NCBI GenBank assembly: GCA_030605415.1
Contig: JAUWIJ010000007.1
Coordinates: forward strand, 1-51,481
Length of the DNA: 51,481 nucleotides
From: an archaeon
GTDB lineage: Archaea > Nanobdellota > Nanobdellia > Pacearchaeales > GW2011-AR1
Direction of reading: 5' to 3'
The position numbers and the translations under genes are program-made. Under the pieces are notes generated by a model that did not search any database, had not been told where the DNA came from, and was given only the letters and a program-made list of their open reading frames with translations. This document shows, piece by piece, positions 31,821-39,944 of the stretch; position 1 is the stretch's first letter; each line of letters begins with the position of its first letter.

Positions 31821-32471
31821 TTAAATTTTATATTTTCCATTGCCAATTAAAGTTTGTCCAGAATAGTTATCCCATAATATTTGAGCTGCAGCTTGAGAAT
31901 CTCCATCAGGATTACTCAGAAGTTTGTTTATGGCTTTAAGCATAGCTTTCTTTGAGTTTTCATTCGCATGACTTGCAGTTTGCCCTTTTATCAATCCGAT
32001 AGGAACCAAATTAGAAGTATCAAAGAAAATTTTTGCATGGGAATCTTTTAATGGACTTGTTATTCTGGTTTCATCATACCAAAAACCAAATTCTAAATCA
32101 TAACCTATAAAACAACCAGAATCTTTTTCTTCTTTATTAATAGAACGACCAAGCTTTAAACTTGCCCAACATGCCCGAGCATATACCATCCTATCTTTTA
32201 AAATATTTCCATTTTTCCCTTTCCTTATTAGCTCATTATTTTTGTGTCCATGGATACTCTCCATACTACCATGCCCATTGAAAATTGCAAAATTATAATC
32301 ATAGCTTAAAATTTGGCTTTCTACATTATTTTTTTCGACTTGTTCTTTTTCTATTTTTTTAACTTTAACATTGTTATTTTGACATGCAATAATTATAGGT
32401 TTTGAAAAAGCATAAAGATATTCAGTTACATCATCAAATTTTGGTAACATTAAAATTACTCCAGTTCTCAT
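31821..32471 (-). CDS. CHAT/caspase-like peptidase
   Basis: A 216-aa protein with a probable His-Cys dyad: AIFNGHGSMESIHGH (His67) and VYARACWASLKLGRS (Cys101), then GCFIGYDLEFGFW. The spacing and hydrophobic strands match CHAT/C25-type clan CD peptidases. Such proteases act in programmed death and in CRISPR- or gasdermin-linked defence. It is the last gene of a three-gene operon joined by ATGA overlaps to two small proteins, which could be its sensor, regulator or substrate. There is no transmembrane segment or signal peptide. Confidence 0.65.
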   Translation of the reverse strand: MRTGVILMLPKFDDVTEYLYAFSKPIIIACQNNNVKVKKIEKEQVEKNNVESQILSYDYNFAIFNGHGSMESIHGHKNNELIRKGKNGNILKDRMVYARACWASLKLGRSINKEEKDSGCFIGYDLEFGFWYDETRITSPLKDSHAKIFFDTSNLVPIGLIKGQTASHANENSKKAMLKAINKLLSNPDGDSQAAAQILWDNYSGQTLIGNGKYKI

Positions 32472-32725
32472 CGTACAGTATTCAGTGTAGTTATTAGTTT
32501 TCCAGAAGCTTGAGCTCTCATAAAATTAAGGTGAGATTGAATGAGTCTTTGACCAATCTCAGTACCCTGTTTTACATGTTCTATCATCTCCTCTTTATCC
32601 AAACTTCCTTCAAATCCCCTGGCTAATCTTAAATTAGGGGAAATTGTAGCCTGCATTCTGGCAATAACTAAGTCTACAGTTTTTTTATTTATCTCATCCT
32701 TAGAATTTTTTTGAATACTATTCAT
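32468..32725 (-). CDS. Small helical protein of the CHAT operon
   Basis: An 85-aa, mostly helical protein (KTVDLVIARMQAT, NLRLARGFEGSLDKEEMIEHVKQGTEIGQRLIQSHLNFMRAQASG). Its stop overlaps the CHAT gene start (ATGA) and its start overlaps the stop of the 61-aa gene (ATGA), so the three are co-translated. No enzymatic motif is seen. It may be an adaptor or the protease substrate. Confidence 0.65.
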   Translation of the reverse strand: MNSIQKNSKDEINKKTVDLVIARMQATISPNLRLARGFEGSLDKEEMIEHVKQGTEIGQRLIQSHLNFMRAQASGKLITTLNTVR

Positions 32726-32907
32726 AATGTTCCCAATTCAGAAAGAGTATTTAAAAGTTCCTCTGACAATTTAGTATTATTATTTACTTCAAAAAATATG
32801 GAATTCCAAGTATATGGTTCACCATCTATTACAGCTATTATTTCTCTACGAAGAGAATCAGGCAAATTTGAATAAGCATTACAGAATTTTTCCTTTAAAT
32901 TACTCAT
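32722..32907 (-). CDS. Small protein, first gene of the CHAT operon
   Basis: A 61-aa protein: KEKFCNAYSNLPDSLRREIIAVIDGEPYTWNSIFFEVNNNTKLSEELLNTLSELGTL. The pattern helix, VIDGEPYTWN, helix suggests a compact conserved domain recurrent in archaea, but no function is known to me. TTTTTAAAC at about 32927-32935 is a TATA-like box 25 nt upstream, so the operon probably starts here without a leader. Confidence 0.65.
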   Translation of the reverse strand: MSNLKEKFCNAYSNLPDSLRREIIAVIDGEPYTWNSIFFEVNNNTKLSEELLNTLSELGTL

Positions 32908-33061
32908 TTAATTTAAAGGTTTCTGAAGTTTAAAAATCTATTTAAATGTCGTATCTGCTAACACTTCACATCCCGTGCAAATTTTACCAAAAACCACACA
33001 GACATCATAACCACCCAATCACAGAAATATTTATAAACCATTGTAACTCAAAAATTACAAC

Positions 33062-35017
33062 ATGGCACGAAACACATTCGCATTTGTCGGAATTTTAGCA
33101 GTTTTACTAATGAGTTTGGGAATGGTGAGTGCGGGAGTTGTGAGTATAGAGAATATTGCAGACAACGAATCCAACATTAATCATAATGACGGCTCATTCC
33201 AGATTACTTTTGATTTAAAAAATGAAGGTGCAACCGGTACTCTTAATTGGAGTAATACTGTAATAACTTCAGGTGATGCTACAATCACATTTTCACAAAA
33301 TGAAATTACCGCTGACACAACAGACAAAATCACAGCTATATTTAATTTTGACGCTTATCAATCCGGGAAGATTGCGGGTTTAATTGATGTCATTAGGAGT
33401 AGTACATCTACTCATATAAACTTTACATTCTCAATCACAATCAACCCTACCCCAAAACTAACAATCACACCAACAGATGACATTTTATCAAAAACAAAAA
33501 ACGGAACAATCAAAGTACAAAACACAGGGAATGTAAATTTAGAAAATATAGAACTTAAACAAACACCAGCTGATTTCACAGTTCAATTTAACGAAACGGA
33601 TTTTAATTTAAATGCAGGAGATTCAAAACTTATAGAAGTTTCTTCAACGGATGCAAAAGATTTAGATTTTCGTGATGATAATTCTATTAATATATGGGCA
33701 ACAAGCGGAACTTTAAACAGCGACCCAATCACTCTTACTATAAACAATCTGTTTTATGACGGAGACAACGATGGAGACTTAGAAGTATCGATTGACAAAA
33801 TCAGCGTTGAAGAAGGATTCGGAGATGACGAAGAATACTGGTATCCTTTCGATGAAATTGAGCTGGATATTGAAGTAGAAAATAATGGAGACTGGGACAT
33901 TGAAGACATCGAACTCCGAATTTGCCTACTGGATGTTGAAAGAGGAAGCTGCATCCTCGATGAAGACGACATGGACATTGAAGACAACGATTTTGATTTG
34001 GACACAGGAGACGATAAAAGTATTACAGTAACTTTTGATGTAGACCCGAACGACTTGAAAGAAGGAAATACAAATTATATATTATATGTTAGTGCAGTCG
34101 GAGAAATTGATGATAACAAAGCTGGCGACGACGACGGAAAAGAAACAGGACACTCTACTTCTGAGGAAATCGAAATAAGAACCGACGAAGAATTTATTAT
34201 CATAGACCAAATAGTTTTAACCGACTTATCAAAATTTCTTAACGAAAACGAAGCCTCCTGTAATAGCGAAGTTATGATAACCGCAAAGGTTTGGAATATC
34301 GGAGACAAAGATATAGACGACGATGAAATTTTTGTCCGAATTTATAACAAAGCACTTGGAATAAATAAAGTTATTTCATTCGACAGAGGCATTGATTCAA
34401 TGGACTGGGAACTCCTTGAAACAACAATCACAATCCCTGCGGACGCCCAAGAAAAAACATATTCCATTCAGTTTACCGCCTATGACGACGCAAATTTTGC
34501 AGACAAATATATTTATGAAAATAGAGAAGATGACAGGGCAGAGTATGGTGAGTTTTTGAAAATAACAGATTGTAAAGATTTGACATTAATCCCAACAATA
34601 ACTGCAAGCTTGGAATCTGCGGCCGAAATAGGAACAGAATTAATAGTAAAAGCGACAATCACAAACAACGGCGAAGATAACGACTTCATCATTTCAGCAT
34701 CGGACTTTGACGCGTGGGCGACTATGGTAAGCATTGTTCCTCAAACAGTTTCCATCGCTGAAGGAGAATCTGCAGAAATCATTATCACATTCAACCCAAC
34801 AACCACAGGCTCGCACTCATTCAAAATTAATACGATAGTTGGCGGAGAATCCTACGACCAGTCAGTCTCAGTCAGCATCAAAGAAAAACCGGGAATTTTC
34901 GCAGGCCTAAATAATACAACACTCTACATAATCGTCGGAATCCTTGCAGTACTTATCTTAATCATTTTAACGGTAATCGTGAAAGCATCTCGAAGAAAAG
35001 TGAAACCAGAATTTTAA
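33062..35017 (+). CDS. Secreted CARDB/COG1361-like surface protein with C-terminal anchor
   Basis: A 651-aa protein. The signal peptide (TFAFVGILAVLLMSLGMVSAG) is followed by several Ig-like beta modules (FQITFDLKNEG, GTIKVQNTGNVNLENI, IELDIEVENNGDWDIEDI, ITAKVWNIGDKDI, VKATITNNGEDNDF). The N-N-G signature strands are typical of CARDB/COG1361 domains. Acidic stretches may bind calcium. The tail is Pro-Gly-Ile, one transmembrane helix (LYIIVGILAVLILIILTVIV) and KASRRK, which could be a sorting signal for the archaeosortase encoded next. TTTATAAACC lies 30-40 nt upstream. Confidence 0.85.
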   Translation: MARNTFAFVGILAVLLMSLGMVSAGVVSIENIADNESNINHNDGSFQITFDLKNEGATGTLNWSNTVITSGDATITFSQNEITADTTDKITAIFNFDAYQSGKIAGLIDVIRSSTSTHINFTFSITINPTPKLTITPTDDILSKTKNGTIKVQNTGNVNLENIELKQTPADFTVQFNETDFNLNAGDSKLIEVSSTDAKDLDFRDDNSINIWATSGTLNSDPITLTINNLFYDGDNDGDLEVSIDKISVEEGFGDDEEYWYPFDEIELDIEVENNGDWDIEDIELRICLLDVERGSCILDEDDMDIEDNDFDLDTGDDKSITVTFDVDPNDLKEGNTNYILYVSAVGEIDDNKAGDDDGKETGHSTSEEIEIRTDEEFIIIDQIVLTDLSKFLNENEASCNSEVMITAKVWNIGDKDIDDDEIFVRIYNKALGINKVISFDRGIDSMDWELLETTITIPADAQEKTYSIQFTAYDDANFADKYIYENREDDRAEYGEFLKITDCKDLTLIPTITASLESAAEIGTELIVKATITNNGEDNDFIISASDFDAWATMVSIVPQTVSIAEGESAEIIITFNPTTTGSHSFKINTIVGGESYDQSVSVSIKEKPGIFAGLNNTTLYIIVGILAVLILIILTVIVKASRRKVKPEF

Positions 35018-35081
35018 TAGTTGTTTAAAACCATATATCCATTTCCGAATAATTTAAATAACATCCAATCCATCTAAATAT

Positions 35082-35636
35082 ATGAATAAGCAATCAAAAA
35101 AGATTTTCGGGTTATTCACAAGATATTTTACAATACTACTAATCGGCGCAGGCAATCTTTATGTCGTCTACAAACTTCTAACGCCCCTCACTGTCCACAC
35201 TCTAAACACAATCCTGTCAGTCTTTACGGTCACAACACTATCAGATAATATAATTTATTTAAGTCAGACACGAATAGAAATCGTTCCAGCGTGTGTCGCA
35301 GGAGCCGCCTTTTATTTACTATTCCTATTAATCTTCTCGACCGCAAACATAAAGCCAGAAACACGAGCCAAAGCAGTCATCACAGCATTCGCAATATTTT
35401 TCGCTTTGAACATCACAAGAATCTTAATCTTGATTCCCATGATAAACACCTCCTACTTCGAAACAATCCACTGGATATTTTGGCACATCGTTTCAGTAAT
35501 ATTTGTCGTAGCTGTCTGGTTCGGCGTCATGAAAATTTACAAAATAAAATCAATTCCAATTTACTCTGATTTAAATTACATAAGAAGTTTAATAAAACCC
35601 GTGAAAAAATCTAAGAGAAAAAAGAAGCACAAATAA
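35082..35636 (+). CDS. Archaeosortase-family transpeptidase
   Basis: A 184-aa membrane protein with about five helices. The exosortase/archaeosortase triad is visible: Cys71 in EIVPACVAGAAFY, Arg113 in NITRILILIP, and a His in FETIHWIFWHIV (130 or 135). These enzymes cut C-terminal sorting signals and attach surface proteins to lipid. The upstream secreted protein with its PG-TM-RRK tail is the obvious candidate substrate. The 3' end overlaps the convergent COG2426 gene by 48 bp. Confidence 0.85.
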   Translation: MNKQSKKIFGLFTRYFTILLIGAGNLYVVYKLLTPLTVHTLNTILSVFTVTTLSDNIIYLSQTRIEIVPACVAGAAFYLLFLLIFSTANIKPETRAKAVITAFAIFFALNITRILILIPMINTSYFETIHWIFWHIVSVIFVVAVWFGVMKIYKIKSIPIYSDLNYIRSLIKPVKKSKRKKKHK

Positions 35637-36068
35637 TCCGGCAATCACAATACCAGTCGCAATAGCAATAAAACTTTTCAGTCTATCCAATCCAAGCACC
35701 CAGGCAACCATAGTTCCCGACCAGGCACCCGTTCCGGGAAAAGGAATCGCCACAAAAAATATCAACGCAAAATAACCCCACTTATTCATTCTACTTTCAA
35801 CCTTCCCCACTTTTTTCTGCAACCTTTTTAATACACGCCCTATCATAACACTATACCATTTCGTTTTCATAAGTGTCCCATGAAGATAATCTAAAAACAA
35901 GAATAACAAAAATATAACCAAAATATTTAAAACCAAAACCACCAGAAAATACGGCCAGACCGAGACACCATTTCTCACGGCGAACTCAACAATAATTGGA
36001 AGTCCTCCTCTCAGCTCAAACACGGGCGACACCGTCAATAAAAATCCTATTAAAATCTGAATATCCAT
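35589..36068 (-). CDS. COG2426 small multidrug-export-like membrane protein
   Basis: A 159-aa protein with the family hallmarks SPVFELRGGLP near the N-terminus and AIPFPGTGAWSG, both in re-entrant-loop contexts between hydrophobic helices, as in DedA/VTT-type proteins. The annotated small multidrug export role is poorly tested; lipid or ion transport is possible. It follows the 36068 gene with a one-base overlap. Confidence 0.85.
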   Translation of the reverse strand: MDIQILIGFLLTVSPVFELRGGLPIIVEFAVRNGVSVWPYFLVVLVLNILVIFLLFLFLDYLHGTLMKTKWYSVMIGRVLKRLQKKVGKVESRMNKWGYFALIFFVAIPFPGTGAWSGTMVAWVLGLDRLKSFIAIATGIVIAGLFVLLFSLRFFHGFY

Positions 36069-36823
36069 TATGTTAACTTGCTACTTTCTTCAAGAGCCTT
36101 TTTAGCAAGTGTAAAATCTTCAATAGCTTTAACCATAAATCGCTCAACCGAACTCACGTCGTTACAATCATTAGCTCTGATAACATAGCAATAAGGGTTG
36201 CTTTCATCCTGTATAACCGCAGAATCTCCAAGTTCAATAATGACCAGTGTTCTATCGTGAACCGTCCTGCACTGTGCAAACTGCCTGCCACTTTCATTCG
36301 CCACAGATTTATCTGTCGAACCAGACGTCAAAGGTCCAACCCCAACACCCTGTTTCAAAAATGCTCCAAGATCAAGCATAACCCTCGACAGTTCACCTCT
36401 ACATCCGTCAACCTCAGGAGTCATCGAAACAATTCCCCCATACTTAAACCTGTCAAAAGTTCCCTCAGTTGGCACATCGTTCTCTCGGGGGTCGCCCCTC
36501 AAAAAAATATTATAATTTAAATTCGGATTGCTCAACGCTATAAATCGTCCGTGAAAAATTGTTCCAGTTGGCTCAGCGTAATCCTCAATCATCCAATCAA
36601 CACCACTATACTCAAAACTCTTCAAACTTTCCGACCCAAAATATGAAACCAAAACCGCCGCAAAAACAATACCAATCACAACAAGAAACCACAACAACTG
36701 CTTATTCTCACTTTCCTGAACAGATTTTTTAACCAGCTCACTATCTTCCTCAGAATTTATTCTATCAGATTCACCTAACTTAATAACTTTCTTTTTCTTA
36801 ATTCTTCCTTTTCCTTTCGCCAT
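36068..36823 (-). CDS. Membrane-anchored hypothetical protein, paralogue 1
   Basis: A 251-aa protein: a basic N-terminus (KGKGRIKKKKVIK), one transmembrane helix (LLWFLVVIGIVFAAVLVSYF), then an extracytoplasmic domain with FHGRFIALSNPNLNYNIFLRGDPREND and a C-terminal CRTVHDRTLVIIELGDSAVIQDESNPYCYVIRANDC. The last part resembles the end of the next gene upstream, so the two are diverged tandem paralogues. A conserved cysteine pair may form a disulfide. No family recognised. Confidence 0.65.
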   Translation of the reverse strand: MAKGKGRIKKKKVIKLGESDRINSEEDSELVKKSVQESENKQLLWFLVVIGIVFAAVLVSYFGSESLKSFEYSGVDWMIEDYAEPTGTIFHGRFIALSNPNLNYNIFLRGDPRENDVPTEGTFDRFKYGGIVSMTPEVDGCRGELSRVMLDLGAFLKQGVGVGPLTSGSTDKSVANESGRQFAQCRTVHDRTLVIIELGDSAVIQDESNPYCYVIRANDCNDVSSVERFMVKAIEDFTLAKKALEESSKLT

Positions 36824-37459
36824 TTAAATTACTCCTAAAACCTCATATAAAAATGCATCGACTCCCTTCACACCGTCGCCAACAATAAAAATACAACTTT
36901 CATTCTGATAAACCTTTGTTTCATTACCAATTTCAAAAACTATTAAATTATTCTCACAACTTTTCACAGGCAAATCCCCATTGCAAATATACCCATTTTC
37001 GTCGCTTAAATTGTTCAAGTCACCCTCACCACTAACTCCTAACTCCAAACTCTCAACTCCAAAATCTTGCTGCAAACAAGATTCTTGGTATCTCAAAACA
37101 TAGCGACCAATATTATTCAAAATCTCCGATGCCCCCTCATTAGGATTAACAAAATACAAAGGCTGTCCTGAATATTGTCCCAAATCAAACGACACATTTA
37201 CATCAATATTAGAAACTTCCGACGGCAAATTCTGAAATCTAAAAATCTCTCCGTCAAAATCGGCAATCCATAATCCACTCTCTTTAAAAAATTCAACCCC
37301 AAATTCGTTCGTCTTAGAATCCTCACTTGTATCGCTGCTAATCAGCGAGTACCCCAGCGTCGAAACAACCAAAATCCCAATCATAATAACCCCAATAATA
37401 ATTCCATTACGCCGTTTCCCTCTATCAATTTCCGCTTGCGTTTTAATTTTTCTTAACAT
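36824..37459 (-). CDS. Membrane-anchored hypothetical protein, paralogue 2
   Basis: About 211 aa from the ATG at 37459 (MLRKIKTQAEIDRGKRRNG): an N-terminal transmembrane helix (IIIGVIMIGILVVSTLGYSL), an outer domain with LYFVNPNEGASEILNNIGRYVL, and the tail CENNLIVFEIGNETKVYQNESCIFIVGDGVKG, matching paralogue 1. The stretch LELGVSGEGDLNN is encoded by AACTCCTAACTCC words, another in-frame mosaic repeat. It abuts paralogue 1 with no gap. Function unknown. Confidence 0.6.
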   Translation of the reverse strand: MLRKIKTQAEIDRGKRRNGIIIGVIMIGILVVSTLGYSLISSDTSEDSKTNEFGVEFFKESGLWIADFDGEIFRFQNLPSEVSNIDVNVSFDLGQYSGQPLYFVNPNEGASEILNNIGRYVLRYQESCLQQDFGVESLELGVSGEGDLNNLSDENGYICNGDLPVKSCENNLIVFEIGNETKVYQNESCIFIVGDGVKGVDAFLYEVLGVI

Positions 37460-37522
37460 CAAAATAAAAGAAATGGACAGAATATAAATCTTTCTTTTCC
37501 GTTTTTCTATAAAATGGAACAT

Positions 37523-37564
37523 CGGCGTGCCCCAACCAATAATAGTTCTAAATCTGTGAGGGTA
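37523..37564 (+). repeat. Dispersed GCCCCAACC / GTGAGGGTA motif, single copy
   Basis: CGGCGTGCCCCAACC, a 20-nt AT-rich spacer and CTGTGAGGGTA stand alone between genes, without an adjacent heptamer array. This is the cleanest copy for defining the element's edges. Confidence 0.7.
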
Positions 37565-37613
37565 GATAGTTACTTCTAACTTTCTTTCTTGAGTTCAAAT
37601 TAATTTTTCTAAA

Positions 37614-37862
37614 TCACTGTTTTTTCTTATGATATAAATCTAAAAAAATTACTTTATCTTCATTTTTAAAATATGCATAAGAAAGCCGAAGGGGCTTGAT
37701 ATAAACTTCGCGTGTTCCTTTTCGAACGTTTCTCATCGGCTTTCCAATTTCTGGATTATTCTTAATTTTCAAAATTTGTTTTTTAATTTTTTCTTTAAAA
37801 AAATTGTCTTTTATTTTTTTAGTTATTTTTTTAAACTTTGGTTTATACTCAACTATCACCAT
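37614..37862 (-). CDS. RelE/ParE-family toxin 2
   Basis: This 82-aa protein has EYKPKFKKITKKIKDNFFKEKI, NNPEIGKPMRNVRKGTREVYIKPLRLSYAYF and IFLDLYHKKKQ, the RelE/ParE layout with a basic C-terminus. It overlaps the preceding AbrB-type antitoxin by 7 bp. It is related to, but distinct from, the toxin at 3825. Confidence 0.82.
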   Translation of the reverse strand: MVIVEYKPKFKKITKKIKDNFFKEKIKKQILKIKNNPEIGKPMRNVRKGTREVYIKPLRLSYAYFKNEDKVIFLDLYHKKKQ

Positions 37863-38122
37863 TTTTCAAGCTCTTTTTCAAATTCATCTCCACTCATAGA
37901 GATAAATTCCCCTCTATCATAACTCTTCCAAGCTTCTTCAGTTCTCCTCGCAAATTCCAAATCTTCCTTGATGTTCTCAGAAAAATCCTCTGCTTTTTTC
38001 AAGATAATTTGTCCTTTATTTTTTATAACTATTAATTTAACTCCTTCTGCTAAATCTTTTCTCATTTCTAAAGGGATTACTACTTGTCCTCGAGAACTCA
38101 TCTTTGTTATACTTATTCCTTC
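37856..38122 (-). CDS. AbrB/SpoVT-type antitoxin 2
   Basis: About 88 aa from the ATG at 38122: MEGISITKMSSRGQVVIPLEMRKDL is the AbrB DNA-binding half, followed by an acidic toxin-binding tail. It is the same type as the antitoxin at 4073. I set the start at the domain edge; eight more codons upstream are possible. Confidence 0.82.
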   Translation of the reverse strand, partial: EGISITKMSSRGQVVIPLEMRKDLAEGVKLIVIKNKGQIILKKAEDFSENIKEDLEFARRTEEAWKSYDRGEFISMSGDEFEKELEKW

Positions 38123-38249
38123 CATGATAAGATTAATCTTACTCATTATTTAAATGTTTGGTTTGCTCAAATTTAAATAATTAACTAATTACTCAGTGCC
38201 CATCCCAGTTCCGAATACCAAATCCCGAATACCAAATCCCTAGACTTAT

Positions 38250-38501
38250 CTATCTCTTATAAATTTGTCCCCTCTTATCAAGTATTCTAACTGTTAAAAC
38301 ATTATTTTCGATATCTGCATCAATAAGTGCCCTATAATTACCGATTCTAAATTTATAACCGTCCCCCTCATAATGTTCTAAATAATGAAATGGGTTTTCT
38401 TCTAATTGTCTTAATTTTTTAATAATTCTCAAAGATATTTCTTGAGGTAATTTAATGATTGCTTTCTTCGCCCTTGGACCTAATTCAATTTTATAACTCA
38501 T
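38250..38501 (-). CDS. RelE-family toxin 3
   Basis: An 83-aa RelE: YKIELGPRAKKAIIKLPQEISLRIIKKLRQLEENP, then FRIGNYRALIDADIENNVLTVRILDKRGQIYKR. LDKRGQIYK is close to the canonical RelE catalytic tail. It overlaps its antitoxin by 4 bp (ATGA). Confidence 0.87.
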   Translation of the reverse strand: MSYKIELGPRAKKAIIKLPQEISLRIIKKLRQLEENPFHYLEHYEGDGYKFRIGNYRALIDADIENNVLTVRILDKRGQIYKR

Positions 38502-38716
38502 GGTGATAGAATAATTTTTTCCATTTCTTCCAATGAAATATTCTCAGAATCAGGAATTTTTCTCGCTTCTTCCAGCTCCATCTTCGCCCAATCTGTGAGT
38601 TCTCCGTCGGAATCACGATACAATTCTCTTGATAGAAGAAATTCTTTTATCAATTCGACATTCAAAATAAGTTTTTTTAAATCATTGGCATCTACTTTTA
38701 TCATTTGATTTTCCAT
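38498..38716 (-). CDS. Antitoxin paired with RelE toxin 3
   Basis: This 72-aa protein starts MENQMIKVDANDLKKLILNVELIKEFLL, a Phd-like opening, and continues with the acidic DGELTDWAKMELEEARK. A longer homologue lies at 45918, where its toxin is frameshifted. It has no obvious DNA-binding motif, so autoregulation may need the toxin complex. Confidence 0.75.
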   Translation of the reverse strand: MENQMIKVDANDLKKLILNVELIKEFLLSRELYRDSDGELTDWAKMELEEARKIPDSENISLEEMEKIILSP

Positions 38717-38755
38717 AAATAAATTAATAAATCAGAGTTTAAATAATCTTTGCCT

Positions 38756-38916
38756 CCGCCAGAACTCAGACCGCTCCGCTCTCAGAACTCAGCCCGTTCA
38801 TTTCATTCGCTCTTAGAACCGCCCCCGCTCCCCCGTCCCCCTCTAAGTTCTCCCCTCTAAGTTCTCAGCTCTGAGTTCTCAGTTCTGGATTTTTTCTCAA
38901 AAAAATCCGACACAAA
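38756..38916. repeat. Mosaic element next to the displaced S-layer 3' end
   Basis: AGAACTCAG words, TTCATTTCATTCGCTCTTAG, a C-rich block and CTCTAAGTTCT words end in a GGATTTTTT-(3 nt)-AAAAAATCC hairpin (38888-38908) that abuts the S-layer terminator copy. Confidence 0.8.
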
Positions 38917-39083
38917 AAAAGCCCGACCTTTTTGGGGTCGGGCTATTAAATAAAATTTTTTCTTAACCTTGTGTTTATGCAACAACTAAAGTAGCTTCAG
39001 TAGCAGATGTACCTTTGTACTTTGTGCCCGTAGTTGTACTTACGTCGTTATTAAGCAAGTAAGTAACAGCCTTCTCAGTGTCA
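38901..39083 (-). pseudogene. Displaced duplicate of the S-layer gene 3' end and terminator
   Basis: A 183-bp near-copy of 40228-40409: the terminator hairpin plus about 35 last codons (ending TSATEATLVVA). The five or so differences from the intact gene's end within the codons are all synonymous (GAC/GAT, CTT/TTA, GAC/GAT, ACG/ACA). It lies on the far side of the Fic module, so the module is bracketed by direct repeats of the S-layer 3' end. Confidence 0.85.
38920..38944 (-). terminator. Duplicate intrinsic-type terminator hairpin
   Basis: The stem AGCCCGACC/GGTCGGGCT with a 7-nt loop is followed by seven T on the minus strand. It is a copy of the S-layer gene terminator at 40246 with a fully paired stem. 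Confidence 0.75.
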
Positions 39084-39120
39084 ATAAAAAATCAGGAAAT
39101 AGAAAGTAACTAATTTTGTT

Positions 39121-39276
39121 TTAATGTTTTGCTAGTTCTTTAAATAATATTTCATCTTCCCTGAATACTATTTCCTTTGCCACTTTAACAAGTTCCAATA
39201 ATTTTTTATCATTCTTGGAAATTATATAAGTTTTCTTTATAGTAAGTTTATAATTGTCCTGATTGTTATTTTCCAT
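39121..39276 (-). CDS. Small partner protein of the Fic/Doc gene
   Basis: A 51-aa protein (MENNNQDNYKLTIKK...) that is helical and charged (DKKLLELVKVAKEIVFREDEILFKELAKH). Its ATG overlaps the Fic stop region by 11 bp, so it is coupled to fic. Position and size suggest an antitoxin or regulator, though Phd-type antitoxins usually precede Doc. No family recognised. Confidence 0.6.
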   Translation of the reverse strand: MENNNQDNYKLTIKKTYIISKNDKKLLELVKVAKEIVFREDEILFKELAKH

Positions 39277-39868
39277 ATCCGTCATCTCCTAACATTAAAT
39301 TTAACGCTGTTTTATTTAAATAGTTTTCTACAATCTTCTCATCTATTCTAATACAATTTGCTACAATCCAACTCTTTATATTTTCTAAATTTATTTTACT
39401 ATTGTACTCTGCTACTTTTATAATAAAATCTGTTGCTTCTTCATATTGTATCTTCAAATGACATTTGTTTACTAACATGAAAATTTTTGCAATTGCATAA
39501 GCCGTCCTTTTATTCCCGTCGATAAAATAATGTCTTTTTGCAAATTCATTTAAAATAAATGCTCCGATGTTCTCTGGACGGTTTGCATTCCTGGATTGAT
39601 AATTTAATAACCTATAAATTGAATTATATATTCCACCTTCATCACGAACACCCGTCTCTCCGCCACTTAATTTTATTATAGTATCATGAATATTTATAAT
39701 TGTTTCCTCCATTTTTAATACAATTCCTTTTGCCACTCTTTTTCTAGGCTTGTTCCAATAAGGACTTTTGCATTTTGGACAATATTTGGAAGGCCTATTT
39801 TTTATTCTTTTTTTCCATATATGATAACATCTAAAACAAAAAGAATCACTATTATTATTTTTAATCAT
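39266..39868 (-). CDS. Fic/Doc-family toxin with N-terminal zinc ribbon
   Basis: A 200-aa protein. Cysteines 11, 14, 30 and 33 (CFRC, CPKC) form a zinc ribbon. The death-on-curing domain follows: HDTIIKLSGGETGVRDEGGIYNSI and the Fic loop HYFIDGNKRTAYA (His113). Doc-type enzymes phosphorylate EF-Tu; other Fic proteins transfer AMP. The zinc ribbon is unusual for Doc and could bind the ribosome or RNA. The gene lies between duplicated S-layer 3' ends with the 51-aa ORF. TTATCATATATGATAA-type inverted repeats at its 5' end may be an operator. Confidence 0.85.
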   Translation of the reverse strand: MIKNNNSDSFCFRCYHIWKKRIKNRPSKYCPKCKSPYWNKPRKRVAKGIVLKMEETIINIHDTIIKLSGGETGVRDEGGIYNSIYRLLNYQSRNANRPENIGAFILNEFAKRHYFIDGNKRTAYAIAKIFMLVNKCHLKIQYEEATDFIIKVAEYNSKINLENIKSWIVANCIRIDEKIVENYLNKTALNLMLGDDGYGK

Positions 39869-39944
39869 ATATTATTATATATGATAACATATTTAAACCT
39901 TTTTGCCACATTTAAACTATATTATCATATATAATAATATAGCC

